This document shows, one piece after another, positions 7,686 through 16,861 of a stretch of DNA of 64,000 nt. The position numbers and the translations under genes are program-made. The notes under the pieces were generated by a model, which saw only the letters and a program-made list of their open reading frames with translations, had not been told where the DNA came from and searched no databases. The stretch's first letter is position 1, and the number at the start of each line of letters is the position of its first letter. The DNA is from Pedobacter roseus (GTDB taxonomy: Bacteria; Bacteroidota; Bacteroidia; Sphingobacteriales; Sphingobacteriaceae): assembly GCF_014395225.1 (NCBI RefSeq), contig NZ_CP060723.1, positions 4,712,001 through 4,776,000 on the forward strand, read 5' to 3'.

Positions 7686-8582
7686 TTATCCGTTCAATGC
7701 TGCTGCACCACTTACAATCTCAGTTAACTCAGTTGTAATTGCTGCCTGACGTGCCTGGTTGTATGAAAGTTTTAAAGCTTTCAATAACTCACCAGCATTT
7801 TCAGTTGCTTTATCCATTGAAGTCATACGTGCACCGTGCTCAGAAGCATGAGAATCTAACACTGCTTTGTACAATTGGATTTTAATTGATTTAGGAATTA
7901 ATTGTTCTACAATTTCTTCTTGAGAAGGCTCTAAAATATAATCAACGTTTGTTGTTTTCTTATCGGTTTTTAAATCCGCTGGTGTTTCTTCTGCTTTAGG
8001 CAGGGGCAACAACTGCTCAGTAGTAATAAACTGCACTGCTGCGTTCCTAAAGCGGTTATAAACCACTTCTACTTTATCAAACTCACCTTTAATAAAACCT
8101 GCCATAATCGCATCTGTAATTTTGGTTACATTTTCGAAAGTTAAGGCAGAATATACTTCGTTATTGTTGCCAATAACATTGTATTTACGTTTTTCATAAA
8201 AATCCTGAGTTTTCTTACCAATAGAAATAATGCTTACGTTACCGTTTTTCAACTGTTCGCTATATTTCTCAGCAATTAAATTGTTGGCCGCTTTAATTAC
8301 GTTCATGTTAAAAGCACCAGCCAAACCACGGTTTGATGATACAGTAACAATTAAAACCTTATTGGGCTCACGCTCTTGGATAAAAGGCGATGACGATCCC
8401 TCTAAACTTGCTGATAGATTACCTAAAATCTCTTTCAGTTTAGTTGCATAAGGACGTAAAGCGATAATTGCATTGGTAGCACGTTTCAACTTTGCTGCCG
8501 AAACCATTTTCATAGCTTTGGTAATCTGCTGTGTTGATTGTACCGACGCAATCCGGTTTCTTACTTCTTTTAAATTAGCCAT
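7686..8582 (-). CDS. atpG: ATP synthase gamma subunit
   Basis: The 298-aa protein is the central rotor stalk that couples proton flow to catalysis in F1. Recognised from the N-terminal helix (MANLKEVRNRIASVQSTQQITKAMKMVSAAKL), the middle VSSNRGLAGAFN strand, and the C-terminal helix with ASEHGARMTSMDKATENA and NQARQAAITTELTEIVSGA. Length is normal. It is the last gene of the operon, after atpA with a 78-bp spacer containing a long hairpin; a terminator follows. Confidence 0.97.
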   Translation of the reverse strand: MANLKEVRNRIASVQSTQQITKAMKMVSAAKLKRATNAIIALRPYATKLKEILGNLSASLEGSSSPFIQEREPNKVLIVTVSSNRGLAGAFNMNVIKAANNLIAEKYSEQLKNGNVSIISIGKKTQDFYEKRKYNVIGNNNEVYSALTFENVTKITDAIMAGFIKGEFDKVEVVYNRFRNAAVQFITTEQLLPLPKAEETPADLKTDKKTTNVDYILEPSQEEIVEQLIPKSIKIQLYKAVLDSHASEHGARMTSMDKATENAGELLKALKLSYNQARQAAITTELTEIVSGAAALNG

Positions 8583-8584
8583 AT

Positions 8585-8660
8585 TTTAGTATCTAGTACT
8601 TATAGTATCAGGTATCAAGACGAGATTCAGTCTTGATACCTGATACTATAATACTTTTAT
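8585..8660. repeat. Hairpin between atpA and atpG
   Basis: 8601-8621 and 8630-8650 are perfectly complementary over 21 bp with an 8-base loop; shorter similar words (AGTATC, CTAGTA) extend the stem outward. On the minus strand the RNA would fold into a long stem between the two coding regions, possibly tuning the mRNA level of atpG against atpA. Confidence 0.85.
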
Positions 8661-10235
8661 CTAGTATTTACTTGAAATCTCTTTTGCTACAGTATCTAAT
8701 ACACCAGTAATGGTATCATCAAATTTACCAGCTTTTAATGCCGCCAAAGTTTCTGGATGACGTAATTCCAATTGGGTTAAGAATTCAGTTTCAAATTCTT
8801 TTACTTTATTAACCGGAACGCTACGCATTAAGTTTTTAGTACCAGCGTAAACAATTGCAACTTGTTTCTCAACAGTAAATGGAGAGAACTGTGCTTGTTT
8901 CAACATTTCTACGTTACGTGCGCCTTTATCTAATACCGATTTAGTTGCAGCATCCAAGTCAGAACCGAATTTAGAGAAAGCCTCTAACTCGCGGTATTGA
9001 GCCTGATCTAACTTTAAAGTACCCGCTACTTTTTTCATCGATTTAATCTGCGCGTTACCACCCACACGTGATACCGAAATACCTACGTTAATTGCCGGAC
9101 GGATACCTGAGTTGAACAAGTTCGACTCTAAGAAGATCTGACCATCAGTAATTGAAATTACGTTGGTTGGGATATACGCTGATACGTCACCTGCTTGTGT
9201 TTCGATAATTGGAAGTGCAGTTAATGATCCACCACCTTTAACGATATGTTTAATCGACTCAGGTAAATCATTCATTGCTTTAGCAATATCATCGTTAGCG
9301 TTAATTTTTGCAGCTCTTTCTAACAAACGACTGTGTAAGTAGAAAACGTCACCTGGATAAGCTTCACGGCCCGGTGGACGACGAAGTAATAGAGATACCT
9401 CACGGTATGCAACTGCTTGTTTAGATAAATCATCATAAACAATTAAAGCTGGTCTACCTGTATCACGGAAAAATTCACCAATTGCAGCACCTGCAAAAGG
9501 AGCATAAAACTGCATTGGAGCAGGATCTGCAGCCGAAGCAGCAACAACAACTGTATATGGTAAAGCACCATTTTCCTCTAGTGTACGTACAATGTTAGCA
9601 ACGGTAGAGTTTTTCTGACCGATAGCTACATAAATACAGAACACAGGCTGGCCTGCTTCATAAAATTCTTTTTGATTGATAATGGTATCGATACAAACGG
9701 CAGTTTTACCAATCTGACGGTCGCCAATAACCAACTCACGTTGACCACGACCGATTGGAATCATTGCATCAATTGCTTTAATACCTGTTTGTAAAGGCTC
9801 GTTTACCGGCTGACGGTAAATTACACCTGGTGCTTTACGCTCTAAAGGCATCTCGTAAGTTTCACCCAAGATCGGACCTTTACCATCTAAAGGCTCACCT
9901 AGAGTGTTAACTACGCGGCCAAGCATACCTTCACCAACTTTAATAGAGGCAATTTTTTTGGTACGTTTAATGGTATCACCTTCTTTGATCTCGTCTGAAG
10001 CACCCAAAAGTACCACACCAACGTTATCTTCTTCAAGGTTTAATACTATACCTTGCAGGCCGTTTGCAAATTCAACTAACTCTCCCGATTGAACTTTAGT
10101 TAAACCGTAAACACGGGCAATACCGTCGCCCACTTGCAACACGGTACCAACTTCTTCCAGTTCGGTTTCTGATTTGAAGCCCGCCAATTGCTGTCTGATA
10201 ATTGCCGATACTTCGTCTGGTCTTACCTCTACCAT
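8661..10235 (-). CDS. atpA: ATP synthase alpha subunit
   Basis: The 524-aa protein forms the non-catalytic nucleotide-binding part of F1. Visible: the N-terminal region with VGDGIARVYGL, Walker A GDRQIGKTAV, the alpha signature PAINVGISVSRVG and the C-terminal helical domain. Length is normal. The start (MVEVRPDEVSAIIRQQL) fits other alpha subunits. It lies between atpH and atpG on the minus strand, with a 143-bp repeat-filled spacer before it. Confidence 0.98.
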   Translation of the reverse strand: MVEVRPDEVSAIIRQQLAGFKSETELEEVGTVLQVGDGIARVYGLTKVQSGELVEFANGLQGIVLNLEEDNVGVVLLGASDEIKEGDTIKRTKKIASIKVGEGMLGRVVNTLGEPLDGKGPILGETYEMPLERKAPGVIYRQPVNEPLQTGIKAIDAMIPIGRGQRELVIGDRQIGKTAVCIDTIINQKEFYEAGQPVFCIYVAIGQKNSTVANIVRTLEENGALPYTVVVAASAADPAPMQFYAPFAGAAIGEFFRDTGRPALIVYDDLSKQAVAYREVSLLLRRPPGREAYPGDVFYLHSRLLERAAKINANDDIAKAMNDLPESIKHIVKGGGSLTALPIIETQAGDVSAYIPTNVISITDGQIFLESNLFNSGIRPAINVGISVSRVGGNAQIKSMKKVAGTLKLDQAQYRELEAFSKFGSDLDAATKSVLDKGARNVEMLKQAQFSPFTVEKQVAIVYAGTKNLMRSVPVNKVKEFETEFLTQLELRHPETLAALKAGKFDDTITGVLDTVAKEISSKY

Positions 10236-10261
10236 AATTTTACTTTATATCTTTTTATAAA

Positions 10262-10378
10262 TGTTTAGTGCTTAGCGCATGGCGCTTGGCGTTTTCCGTG
10301 CCATACGCTTATCGCAATACTTTTTTGTTCAGCGGTTTGCGTTTGGCGTTTTACCGCTATACGCTTATCGCCTGGCGC
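10262..10378. repeat. Repeat-built spacer between atpH and atpA
   Basis: The spacer is made of variants of one short word and its opposite: GCGCATGGCGCTTGGCG, GGTTTGCGTTTGGCG, and CCATACGCTTATCGC / CTATACGCTTATCGC. It can fold into stems in the minus-strand transcript. Much richer in G and C than the neighbouring spacers; non-coding. Confidence 0.75.
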
Positions 10379-10918
10379 TTACTGCGCAAATTCTTTTTTA
10401 AGTTTACTTAAACCGCTGGCAATACTTGCATCAAATTGTTTATCGCCAACTTTTAATATAAAACCACCGATCAGTTTCTCGTTAATTTTCTCGTTAACAA
10501 TAACCTGGTTGGCGTTTAGTTCTCTTTTCACAATTGCTACAATCTGCTCTTTAGCCGCAGGGCTTAAAGCACTTGCAGTAGTTACATCAGCAGTAACAAT
10601 ACCTTTAATTAGGTTATATTGTTGTACAAATTGTTTTGCTGTGGCAAATAAAATCGAAGAACGACCTTTACTAACTACAATCTTGAAAAACGAGATGGTT
10701 AGTTTACTTACCTTATCAGCAAAAATACCGTTTAAAATACCAGTCTTTTTATCTAAAGGTACAATCGGGTTTTTTAATATTGCTTCTAGTTCAGGGGTTT
10801 CATCAACCACTTTTTCAAACAAAACCATATCATTATAAGAAGTTTCTAAGTCGTTGTTTTCAACGGCTAGGTCTATTAATGATTTGGCGTATCTGCTTGC
10901 AACTTTAATTTCTGACAT
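10379..10918 (-). CDS. atpH: ATP synthase delta subunit
   Basis: The 179-aa product joins F1 to the peripheral stalk. Recognised from the N-terminal helical domain (SRYAKSLIDLAVENNDLE), the ILKNPIVPLDKKTGIL stretch, the TADVTTASALSP hinge and the C-terminal NEKLIGGFILKVGDKQFDASI motif. Normal length. Between atpF and atpA; both neighbouring spacers hold short-repeat hairpins. Called with high confidence from sequence pattern and operon position. Confidence 0.96.
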   Translation of the reverse strand: MSEIKVASRYAKSLIDLAVENNDLETSYNDMVLFEKVVDETPELEAILKNPIVPLDKKTGILNGIFADKVSKLTISFFKIVVSKGRSSILFATAKQFVQQYNLIKGIVTADVTTASALSPAAKEQIVAIVKRELNANQVIVNEKINEKLIGGFILKVGDKQFDASIASGLSKLKKEFAQ

Positions 10919-10924
10919 ATATTT

Positions 10925-11032
10925 AGGTGTGAGATGGAAGATGTGAGATGTGAGATGTGAGATTGAGTATTAAGAGTTAATCTCCTATCTCATATCTAGT
11001 GTCTCAAATCTAATGTCTCCTATCTATTTTCT
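10925..11032. repeat. Repeat-built spacer between atpF and atpH
   Basis: Several copies of GTGAGAT (10928-10962) face runs of TCTCATATCTAG, TCTCAAATCTAATG and TCTCCTATCT (10981-11032) in opposite orientation, giving an imperfect stem. A similar GAGAT-based hairpin stands before clpS (60303-60398). Confidence 0.8.
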
Positions 11033-11036
11033 CAAA

Positions 11037-11531
11037 CTAGTTTAATTCAACGTCTTTTAACAAGTTAGCAACTAAAGCTTCCTGTTTGGTTTTATCATCT
11101 AACTGAGTACGTAAAACACGTTCTGCAATCTCCAATGATAATGAAGAAACCTGGTCTTTTACTTCTGCTAAAGCTGCTTTCTTTTGGTTTTCGATCTCGA
11201 TTTTAGCTTTCTCGATCAATTTAGCACCTTCAACCTGAGCTTGTTTTTTAGCTTCGTTTAAGATACCATCTTTCAAGGTTTTAGCTTCCTTTAAAATCTC
11301 ATCACGTTCAGCACGCGCCTGTTGCATCAAATCCTGATTTTGGCTGGTTAAACGTGCCATTTCCTGCTTTGCTAATTCAGCTTTGTTAAGGGCCTCATCA
11401 ATGCTTTGCTCACGTTCGTGAATTGCACCTAAAATAGGTTTCCATGCAAATTTTCTAAGTAAGATCAATAAGCAGATGAATGCTAACGACGTCCAAAAAA
11501 CCAATCCTATGCTTGGGGTTACTAATTCCAT
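11037..11531 (-). CDS. atpF: ATP synthase b subunit
   Basis: The 164-aa protein is the peripheral stalk that keeps F1 from rotating. One membrane helix (LVFWTSLAFICLLILL, about residues 9-25) is followed by the usual KFAWKPILGAIHEREQSI turn and then a long charged alpha-helix/coiled coil with many Glu, Lys, Ala. Position between atpE and atpH is standard. Confidence 0.97.
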   Translation of the reverse strand: MELVTPSIGLVFWTSLAFICLLILLRKFAWKPILGAIHEREQSIDEALNKAELAKQEMARLTSQNQDLMQQARAERDEILKEAKTLKDGILNEAKKQAQVEGAKLIEKAKIEIENQKKAALAEVKDQVSSLSLEIAERVLRTQLDDKTKQEALVANLLKDVELN

Positions 11532-11619
11532 TTTTATCTAATTTTTAAAAACAATCTTTTTAATAGGGCTGGGTAAATAACCAATCGTTAAATACCCAAC
11601 CTAATTTCTTCAGTGATTA

Positions 11620-11832
11620 TTAACCGTTTAAGCCTAATAATGCAACTACCACACCGAATAAAGCAGCACCCTCAATAAGGGCAGCAGCGATAATCATTGC
11701 AGTCTGAATTTTTGATGCAGCTTCTGGTTGACGAGCAATACCTTCCATTGCTTTACCACCTACTTGACCGATACCGATACCTGCACCGATTACTGCTAAA
11801 CCGGCACCAATTGCCGCGATTGAACCTACCAT
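11620..11832 (-). CDS. atpE: ATP synthase c subunit
   Basis: The 70-aa two-helix proteolipid forms the rotor ring. Helix 1 is Gly/Ala-rich (GLAVIGAGIGIG), the polar loop is ARQPEAASKIQ, and helix 2 has the ion-carrying Glu at residue 54 in ALIEGAALFG. No Gln in helix 1 and no Ser/Thr after the Glu are seen, so the ring is probably proton-driven rather than sodium-driven. Length is typical. Confidence 0.97.
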   Translation of the reverse strand: MVGSIAAIGAGLAVIGAGIGIGQVGGKAMEGIARQPEAASKIQTAMIIAAALIEGAALFGVVVALLGLNG

Positions 11833-11874
11833 AACTAATTTAATTTATATTAATTTGTAAAAAATAGTTTTCTG

Positions 11875-13043
11875 TTAATGATGCTCTTCTACTGCCATAC
11901 CAATAAACAAGGCAGTAAGTAATGTAAAAATAAAGGCCTGTAAAAACGCCACCAGTAATTCTAATACATCCATAAACAATACGAACGCAACTGAAACCGG
12001 AGCAATAGCCAATGTTTCGAAAATAAAGATTAAGGAAATTAAACTTAATACGATAATGTGACCAGCTGTAATGTTTGCAAACAAACGCACCATTAAAGCG
12101 AATGGCTTAGAGATGATACCGATTACCTCAACTACAACCATTAAAGGCCATAACCAAAATGGAACATCAGGTAAAAAGATGTGTTTCCAATAGTATTTGT
12201 TACCGTTAATGTTAACAATGATCATGGTACCTAAAGCCATTACAAATGTTAAGGCGATATTACCGGTTACATTGGCACCACCTGGAAAAATTGGCACTAA
12301 ACCTAATAAGTTATTAAATAGGATAAAGAAAAACGTCGTCAACAAATAAGGCATAAACTTAGCGTATTTATGACCGATGTTTGGTTTAGCGATATCATCT
12401 CTCACGAAAATGATGATCGGCTCAAAGAATGACTGTAAACCTTTTGGGGCTTTACCTACACGTTTTTTATAAGCTCTTGCCACTGAAGCAAACACCACTA
12501 CAATTACAAATATAGCTACAAACATTGCTGCTATATTTTTAGTAATAGATAAATCGATTACTGTATCAGATGCATTTTCATCAATCTGACCGTCTGCGCC
12601 AACAACTTTAATATTTTTATTAAACATATCTTTCGACATGCTTTGTTTTAAACCTGTTACCAAACGGTATTTATTGTATTTACCTTGATAATCTTCTTCT
12701 CCATGATGAAAATGAGCTGAAGAGAATACCTCTAAACCATTAGCCGTATATAAAATTACCGGAAGAGGCAATGATGTATGCCCCAAAGGTGCCACACATG
12801 CGAATCGGCAATGTGCTCCATAATTACTTTGGTAGGTTCGAATTTTTCTTCACCATGTTTAGCATCAGCTCCGTGCTCGCCAGAAACCGCGTGAGCAGAT
12901 TCTAGAACAGCACTATCAACAGGTACAACAGCGCTATCAACTTGAGCGAAAGTATCAATTTTGATAGATAAAAACGCGATTAAAAGCGTAAAAACAATAG
13001 TTAGCCTTTTAACTTTAGACACAAAAACTCGGTTACAATCCAT
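11875..13043 (-). CDS. atpB: ATP synthase a subunit, frameshifted as sequenced
   Basis: The a subunit forms the proton half-channels of F0. Two frames cover it: 12756-13043 encodes a signal-like start (TIVFTLLIAFLSIKIDTFAQ) and an acidic linker to HVWHLWG; 11875-12795 resumes at GHTSLPLPVILY and carries the membrane helices, including the essential Arg in MVRLFANITAGH. Adding one base to the four-base run at 12781-12784 (CCCC, GGGG on the coding strand) joins them as WGHTSLP, giving about 389 aa. The long N-terminal extension is usual in Bacteroidota. Since the gene is needed for ATP synthase, a sequence error is more likely than inactivation. Confidence 0.9.
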
Positions 13044-13057
13044 TTATTGGCAGTTTT

Positions 13058-13447
13058 TTACTTTAAATTTTGGTGGCGCAAGTTACGTAACAAACAGGAA
13101 ACTTCAAAGACCGTAAACAATAAATATAAAGAAAAAAAATTAAGCAGAAATACAAGCCCAATTCCCTTCGCTTTTATACTGTAAATCAACACAAAAGCCA
13201 TACAAAAAATCATCTTCACCGCAATTGATCCCATAATAGCCATAATACCCACTTCAGGATCGCGTTTTACACCAATATCAACCAACATGTAAGCGATGTA
13301 AGTGATACCGGCCAAAAAGCCAAACATCAACCAAAAATTGTTTACAAAAAGCGGTTTATCGGGAAATAATAAAGGTAAAACGGCAACAACGCCTATTAAT
13401 AAGCCTACAAAGATGAAATAGATACTGGTAAATTTGGCTAGAGTCAA
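13058..13447 (-). CDS. Small membrane protein of the atp operon
   Basis: The 129-aa protein has four probable membrane helices (IYFIFVGLLIGVVAVLPLLF; FWLMFGFLAGITYIAYMLV; IMAIMGSIAVKMIFCMAFVL; FLLNFFSLYLLF) and a basic end. It takes the place of an AtpI-like gene just before atpB (14 bp gap). AtpI-type proteins assist c-ring assembly; sharing that role is an inference from position. No ATG is in frame near the start; TTG at 13447 is the best candidate, with a TATCTTTG box 33 bp before it. Confidence 0.8.
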   Translation of the reverse strand: MTLAKFTSIYFIFVGLLIGVVAVLPLLFPDKPLFVNNFWLMFGFLAGITYIAYMLVDIGVKRDPEVGIMAIMGSIAVKMIFCMAFVLIYSIKAKGIGLVFLLNFFSLYLLFTVFEVSCLLRNLRHQNLK

Positions 13448-13479
13448 TGGAATAATTTCTTAGCAGATAAAAACTTTCG

Positions 13480-13487
13480 CAAAGATA
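13480..13487 (-). promoter_or_regulatory. -7 box (TATCTTTG), likely promoter of the atp operon
   Basis: Minus-strand TATCTTTG fits TAnnTTTG and lies 33 bp upstream of the TTG start at 13447. It could be the main promoter for the small membrane protein and atpB-G. Confidence 0.55.
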
Positions 13488-13524
13488 AGGTTTTTAGTAT
13501 CAAGTAAGTAGTGAGAAAAGAATT

Positions 13525-13660
13525 ATTGTTAGATTGGTGAAGTGTTTAAACTGGTTAATCGGTTAACTGAGGTAAATTGTTCTATTACTGGATTGTTAAA
13601 TTGCTTCATTGTTGGGCTCATCTCGTTCAACAATCTAACAATACAGCCATTTAGCAATTA
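13525..13660. repeat. Inverted repeat spacer between atpZ-like gene and the atp operon
   Basis: ATTGTTAGATTG (13525-13536) and CAATCTAACAAT (13631-13642) pair perfectly over 12 bp; between them are GTTAAT/GTTAAC-rich words. Another spacer of the locus-specific short-repeat type. Confidence 0.7.
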
Positions 13661-13879
13661 TTTAGTTGCCTGTCTAATGGCCTGATATAACGCAATCCCC
13701 ACTCCTGCCAAGGCAAAAGCCGCCGTGATCAAATTGTTTTTGCTGTTTCTGTGCTCATCAATTTTGTAACCTATAAAAGTAAGCAGGCCTATTGTAGCGA
13801 TCATTTGGAAACCAATGGCAGAATATTTAGCGGCTGCATTTACCTTTTTCTTTGTATCTTCTTCTTTTGGATTTTCCAT
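13658..13879 (-). CDS. AtpZ/AtpI-like ATP synthase accessory protein
   Basis: The 73-aa protein has a polar Lys/Glu-rich N-terminus (MENPKEEDTKKKVN) and two helices (IGFQMIATIGLLTFIGYKID; LITAAFALAGVGIALYQAI) separated by a short polar loop, GYKIDEHRNSKNN. This fits the small AtpZ/AtpI family found at the head of ATP synthase operons; members help assembly or act as Mg/Ca channels. About 210 bp with an inverted repeat separate it from the next gene, so it may be transcribed separately. Confidence 0.8.
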   Translation of the reverse strand: MENPKEEDTKKKVNAAAKYSAIGFQMIATIGLLTFIGYKIDEHRNSKNNLITAAFALAGVGIALYQAIRQATK

Positions 13880-13899
13880 TTTTTATGCAATAATTAAAT

Positions 13900-13907
13900 T
13901 AACTTTG
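13900..13907 (+). promoter_or_regulatory. -7 box (TAACTTTG) for porW
   Basis: TAACTTTG matches TAnnTTTG and is 84 bp upstream of the porW start. It sits in the divergent spacer between the atpZ-like gene and porW. Confidence 0.5.
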
Positions 13908-13990
13908 GGATATTTAAAATTTGTTGCCAAATAAAATATTTTTCTATATATATTGTTTACTGTATATCAACTTAAAGAGATTTAACATCA

Positions 13991-16756
13991 TTGAAAAAAA
14001 ACGCAAACAAAAACTTAAATCCCTTCATCCTCCTTTTTAGCGCGCTCCTTATTTATGGCTGTGTTGCAAATAAAGATACCGCAGTAGACCGTAGGTTTCA
14101 AAACTTAACGGCCAGGTATAACTATATCTATAACTCAAATGTTTTACTCACTGAGTACAATGAGAACTTATTGCAAAGTTATGCAGATAATTACGAAAAA
14201 ACCCTGCCTGTTTACCTCGATCCCGAGCCACAGGTAAATCTGGTACTCACACCAGGCGTTGCAAACAAACAGCTTGATGATGTGATTACCAAAGGTCAAA
14301 CCATTATCAACGATAAAAGTTTCAGCAACTATATTGATGATGCCTACATGCTTTTGGGCAAGGCAAACTATTTAAAAGGAAATTATTTTATCGCGTCAGA
14401 ATATTTCGATTATACGGCAAAAACCTATAATAGTGCCCTGAAAACGTTCATTATGGCGATGAACTGGAAAGCACGCAGCCAGATGCAACTGAATAATATG
14501 GTGCTAGCCGATAAAATTATCGATACCATGCTGCGCGCTTCAGATCAGTTAAAAAAGGACCTGGCCGAACCCCTGGCCACAGCAGCACAGATGCGTATTT
14601 ACCAGAAACGCAATAAAGAAGCCATTTTATTTTTAGAATCGGCCATTGCGTTGCCTGCAGAAAAACAGTTGCGTATTCGCTGGCGTTTTATATTGGCCCA
14701 GTTACAGGAAAAAGAAAAAAATATTCAGGATGCCTATGCCAATTTCACTAAAGTTGAAAAAAGCAACGCCCCATTCGAAATGTATTTCCATGCCAATTTA
14801 AACCGGATTAAATTAAAAGCATTGCTTAGCGGGGTAAAATTGAATAAAGAAGACCAGTTGCTGGCTTTGTTAAAAGACGATAAAAACTTCGATTATATCG
14901 ATCAGATTTATTATCAGGTTGGAGAGCTTTTCTCCGAAGAAGGAAATTTTGTTAAAGCTGAAGAAAATTACCATAAATCGGTAGCAACAAGTACACGTAA
15001 CCAAACGCAAAAAGCATTATCTTATCTAAGAATTGCAGATTTAAACTTTAAAGAGTTTAATAATTACATCAAAGCAAAGCTGTATTACGATAGTACGGTA
15101 ATGATTTTACCTAAAAACTTTCCTGATTACGACAATATTGTTAAAAAGGCTGATAACCTTCAATATTTGACAGATAGGTATACCATTATTAGCAAAGAAG
15201 ATACCGCACAGGCCATTGCAAAACTTCCTGCAGACCAACGTGAGGCAAAGGTAAAGGCTTACTTAACACCAAAAGTGGAGGTGGTAAATACTGGTGCTGT
15301 AATTAACAATCAGTTTCTAAACGATCCGGATTTTCCGAATAAGAGTTTAAATCCTTCCAATACCGCCGGAAGCACATTTTATTTCAATAATAATGCAGCG
15401 ATAAGCAACGGCTTTGGTGACTTTAAAAAACGTTGGGGCAACAGGCAGCTGGAAGATAACTGGCGACAAAGTGTACGTTCGTCTGCACAGGAAACCAGCC
15501 AGGTTTTAGCCGGAGGGAAGGTAGCTACGGATAACATTACGCCTGCCAATGGACAAACCAACCAGACTTCAACCGACCAGACTTCTTTAGAAAAACAGTT
15601 TTTAGATGCCTTGCCTACCACACCTGTACTATTGGTTGCATCCGATCAAAAAATTATAGATGCCTATTTTGAAATCGCTAGTTTTTACCAACAGGAACTC
15701 AATGATAAGCCGGAGGCCAATAAAATATATCTGAAACTGATTAAAAGATATCCAGAAAATAATCACCTCGTAGCCATTTATTATAGTCTTTACCTCAACT
15801 ATAAAGGGGTAGATGAAGCAAAATCTGATCAGTACAAACAATTGGTGCTTACAAAATTCCCGGAATCTAATTTTGCAAAGAATATTTTAGATCCAACCTA
15901 TTCGGCTAAGCAGACACAGATGGAAAACATTGCCATCAACAATTACAATGTGGCTTTTGATGCTTATGCCAAAAAAGATTATCCAGGTGTGGTAAAGCAG
16001 GCTGATGATAATAATTCAGCTTTCCCAAATAACGATCTGGCGCCGCAGTATGCTTATTTAAAAGCAATAGCAGTTGGCCGTACGGCAAAAGTCGATGCTT
16101 TATTGACCGAATTTAACCTGATTACAACCAATTATCCAAACGATAAAATTATTACGCCATTAGTACGTGATCATTTAAAATACATTGAGGCTAATCTGGA
16201 TGAATTTAAACAAAGGCCGGTCGCCCTTATTGATTTTGATGCTAACGAGCCTCGCTTTGTAAGTCAGGCTACACCGGTTGCTGTTCCAACGAAGCCTTTG
16301 GTAGTTGAAAATGCTGTAGCAAAAAAGGTTGAACCTACTCCGATAGCAAAACCTGTTGAGGTTAAACCAGTTGATCCAACAAAACCTGTAAGTATTTTCA
16401 GTGCGGCAAAATCAGAAGAATATTATTATGTTATAGATGTGGCCGATGCCACTTTAACCTTGAGTTCATCGCGTTTCGGCATAGGCCAGTTTAACAGGGG
16501 AAATTATCCTGACAATGATTTGGTACATAAATTGGTAGAACTGGATAACGATCAACTGATTTACATCACCAGCTTTATCGATCTTGAAGATGCAAAAATT
16601 TACGAAGCAAGCATTACAGGCCAGTTAAAGAACATCATGAAGGTGCCAGCTAACTTGTATAAAGGTTTTATCATCAGTAAAGAAAACTTCGAAAAGCTAA
16701 CGGATAGATCGCGTATTAACGAATATCTGGAGTTTTTAAAAGACAATTACAAATAA
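13991..16756 (+). CDS. porW: Type IX secretion/gliding lipoprotein PorW (SprE)
   Basis: A 921-aa TPR lipoprotein with leader LLFSALLIYGCVANK (Cys at residue 24), RRFQNLTARYNYIYNSN just after it, and many helical TPR pairs such as YIDDAYMLLGKANYLKGNY and EAILFLESAIAL. The architecture and the early tARYN motif match SprE of Flavobacterium and PorW of Porphyromonas, which are needed for type IX secretion and gliding. A Pro/Val/Lys-rich linker (about residues 755-800) precedes a C-terminal domain that starts YYYVIDVADATL. The start is TTG; no ATG fits. PBP1A follows 105 bp later; gldKLMN is in the same window. Confidence 0.85.
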   Translation: MKKNANKNLNPFILLFSALLIYGCVANKDTAVDRRFQNLTARYNYIYNSNVLLTEYNENLLQSYADNYEKTLPVYLDPEPQVNLVLTPGVANKQLDDVITKGQTIINDKSFSNYIDDAYMLLGKANYLKGNYFIASEYFDYTAKTYNSALKTFIMAMNWKARSQMQLNNMVLADKIIDTMLRASDQLKKDLAEPLATAAQMRIYQKRNKEAILFLESAIALPAEKQLRIRWRFILAQLQEKEKNIQDAYANFTKVEKSNAPFEMYFHANLNRIKLKALLSGVKLNKEDQLLALLKDDKNFDYIDQIYYQVGELFSEEGNFVKAEENYHKSVATSTRNQTQKALSYLRIADLNFKEFNNYIKAKLYYDSTVMILPKNFPDYDNIVKKADNLQYLTDRYTIISKEDTAQAIAKLPADQREAKVKAYLTPKVEVVNTGAVINNQFLNDPDFPNKSLNPSNTAGSTFYFNNNAAISNGFGDFKKRWGNRQLEDNWRQSVRSSAQETSQVLAGGKVATDNITPANGQTNQTSTDQTSLEKQFLDALPTTPVLLVASDQKIIDAYFEIASFYQQELNDKPEANKIYLKLIKRYPENNHLVAIYYSLYLNYKGVDEAKSDQYKQLVLTKFPESNFAKNILDPTYSAKQTQMENIAINNYNVAFDAYAKKDYPGVVKQADDNNSAFPNNDLAPQYAYLKAIAVGRTAKVDALLTEFNLITTNYPNDKIITPLVRDHLKYIEANLDEFKQRPVALIDFDANEPRFVSQATPVAVPTKPLVVENAVAKKVEPTPIAKPVEVKPVDPTKPVSIFSAAKSEEYYYVIDVADATLTLSSSRFGIGQFNRGNYPDNDLVHKLVELDNDQLIYITSFIDLEDAKIYEASITGQLKNIMKVPANLYKGFIISKENFEKLTDRSRINEYLEFLKDNYK

Positions 16757-16807
16757 ATATAGAAGCTATTAAGACCTTAGTCTAAAAATTGATTCTATAA
16801 AAATTAA

Positions 16808-16845
16808 TAAATTTGCATCCAAAATCGTCATTCTGGTGATTTTGG
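16808..16845 (+). promoter_or_regulatory. Promoter box and leader hairpin of the PBP1A gene
   Basis: TAAATTTG at 16808-16815 fits TAnnTTTG. Four bases later CCAAAATC (16819-16826) pairs with GATTTTGG (16838-16845), so the leader RNA would begin in a small hairpin, 16 bp before the ATG. Confidence 0.5.
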
Positions 16846-16861
16846 AAAATAACAACACAAA

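Noticed and set aside
9904..10092. Plus-strand open frame inside atpA
   Set aside because: It is the opposite-strand shadow of a well conserved gene; no independent start signal or plausible protein pattern.
16757..16861. Possible programmed element between porW and PBP1A
   Set aside because: Only a normal promoter box and small leader hairpin are seen; nothing else stands out.
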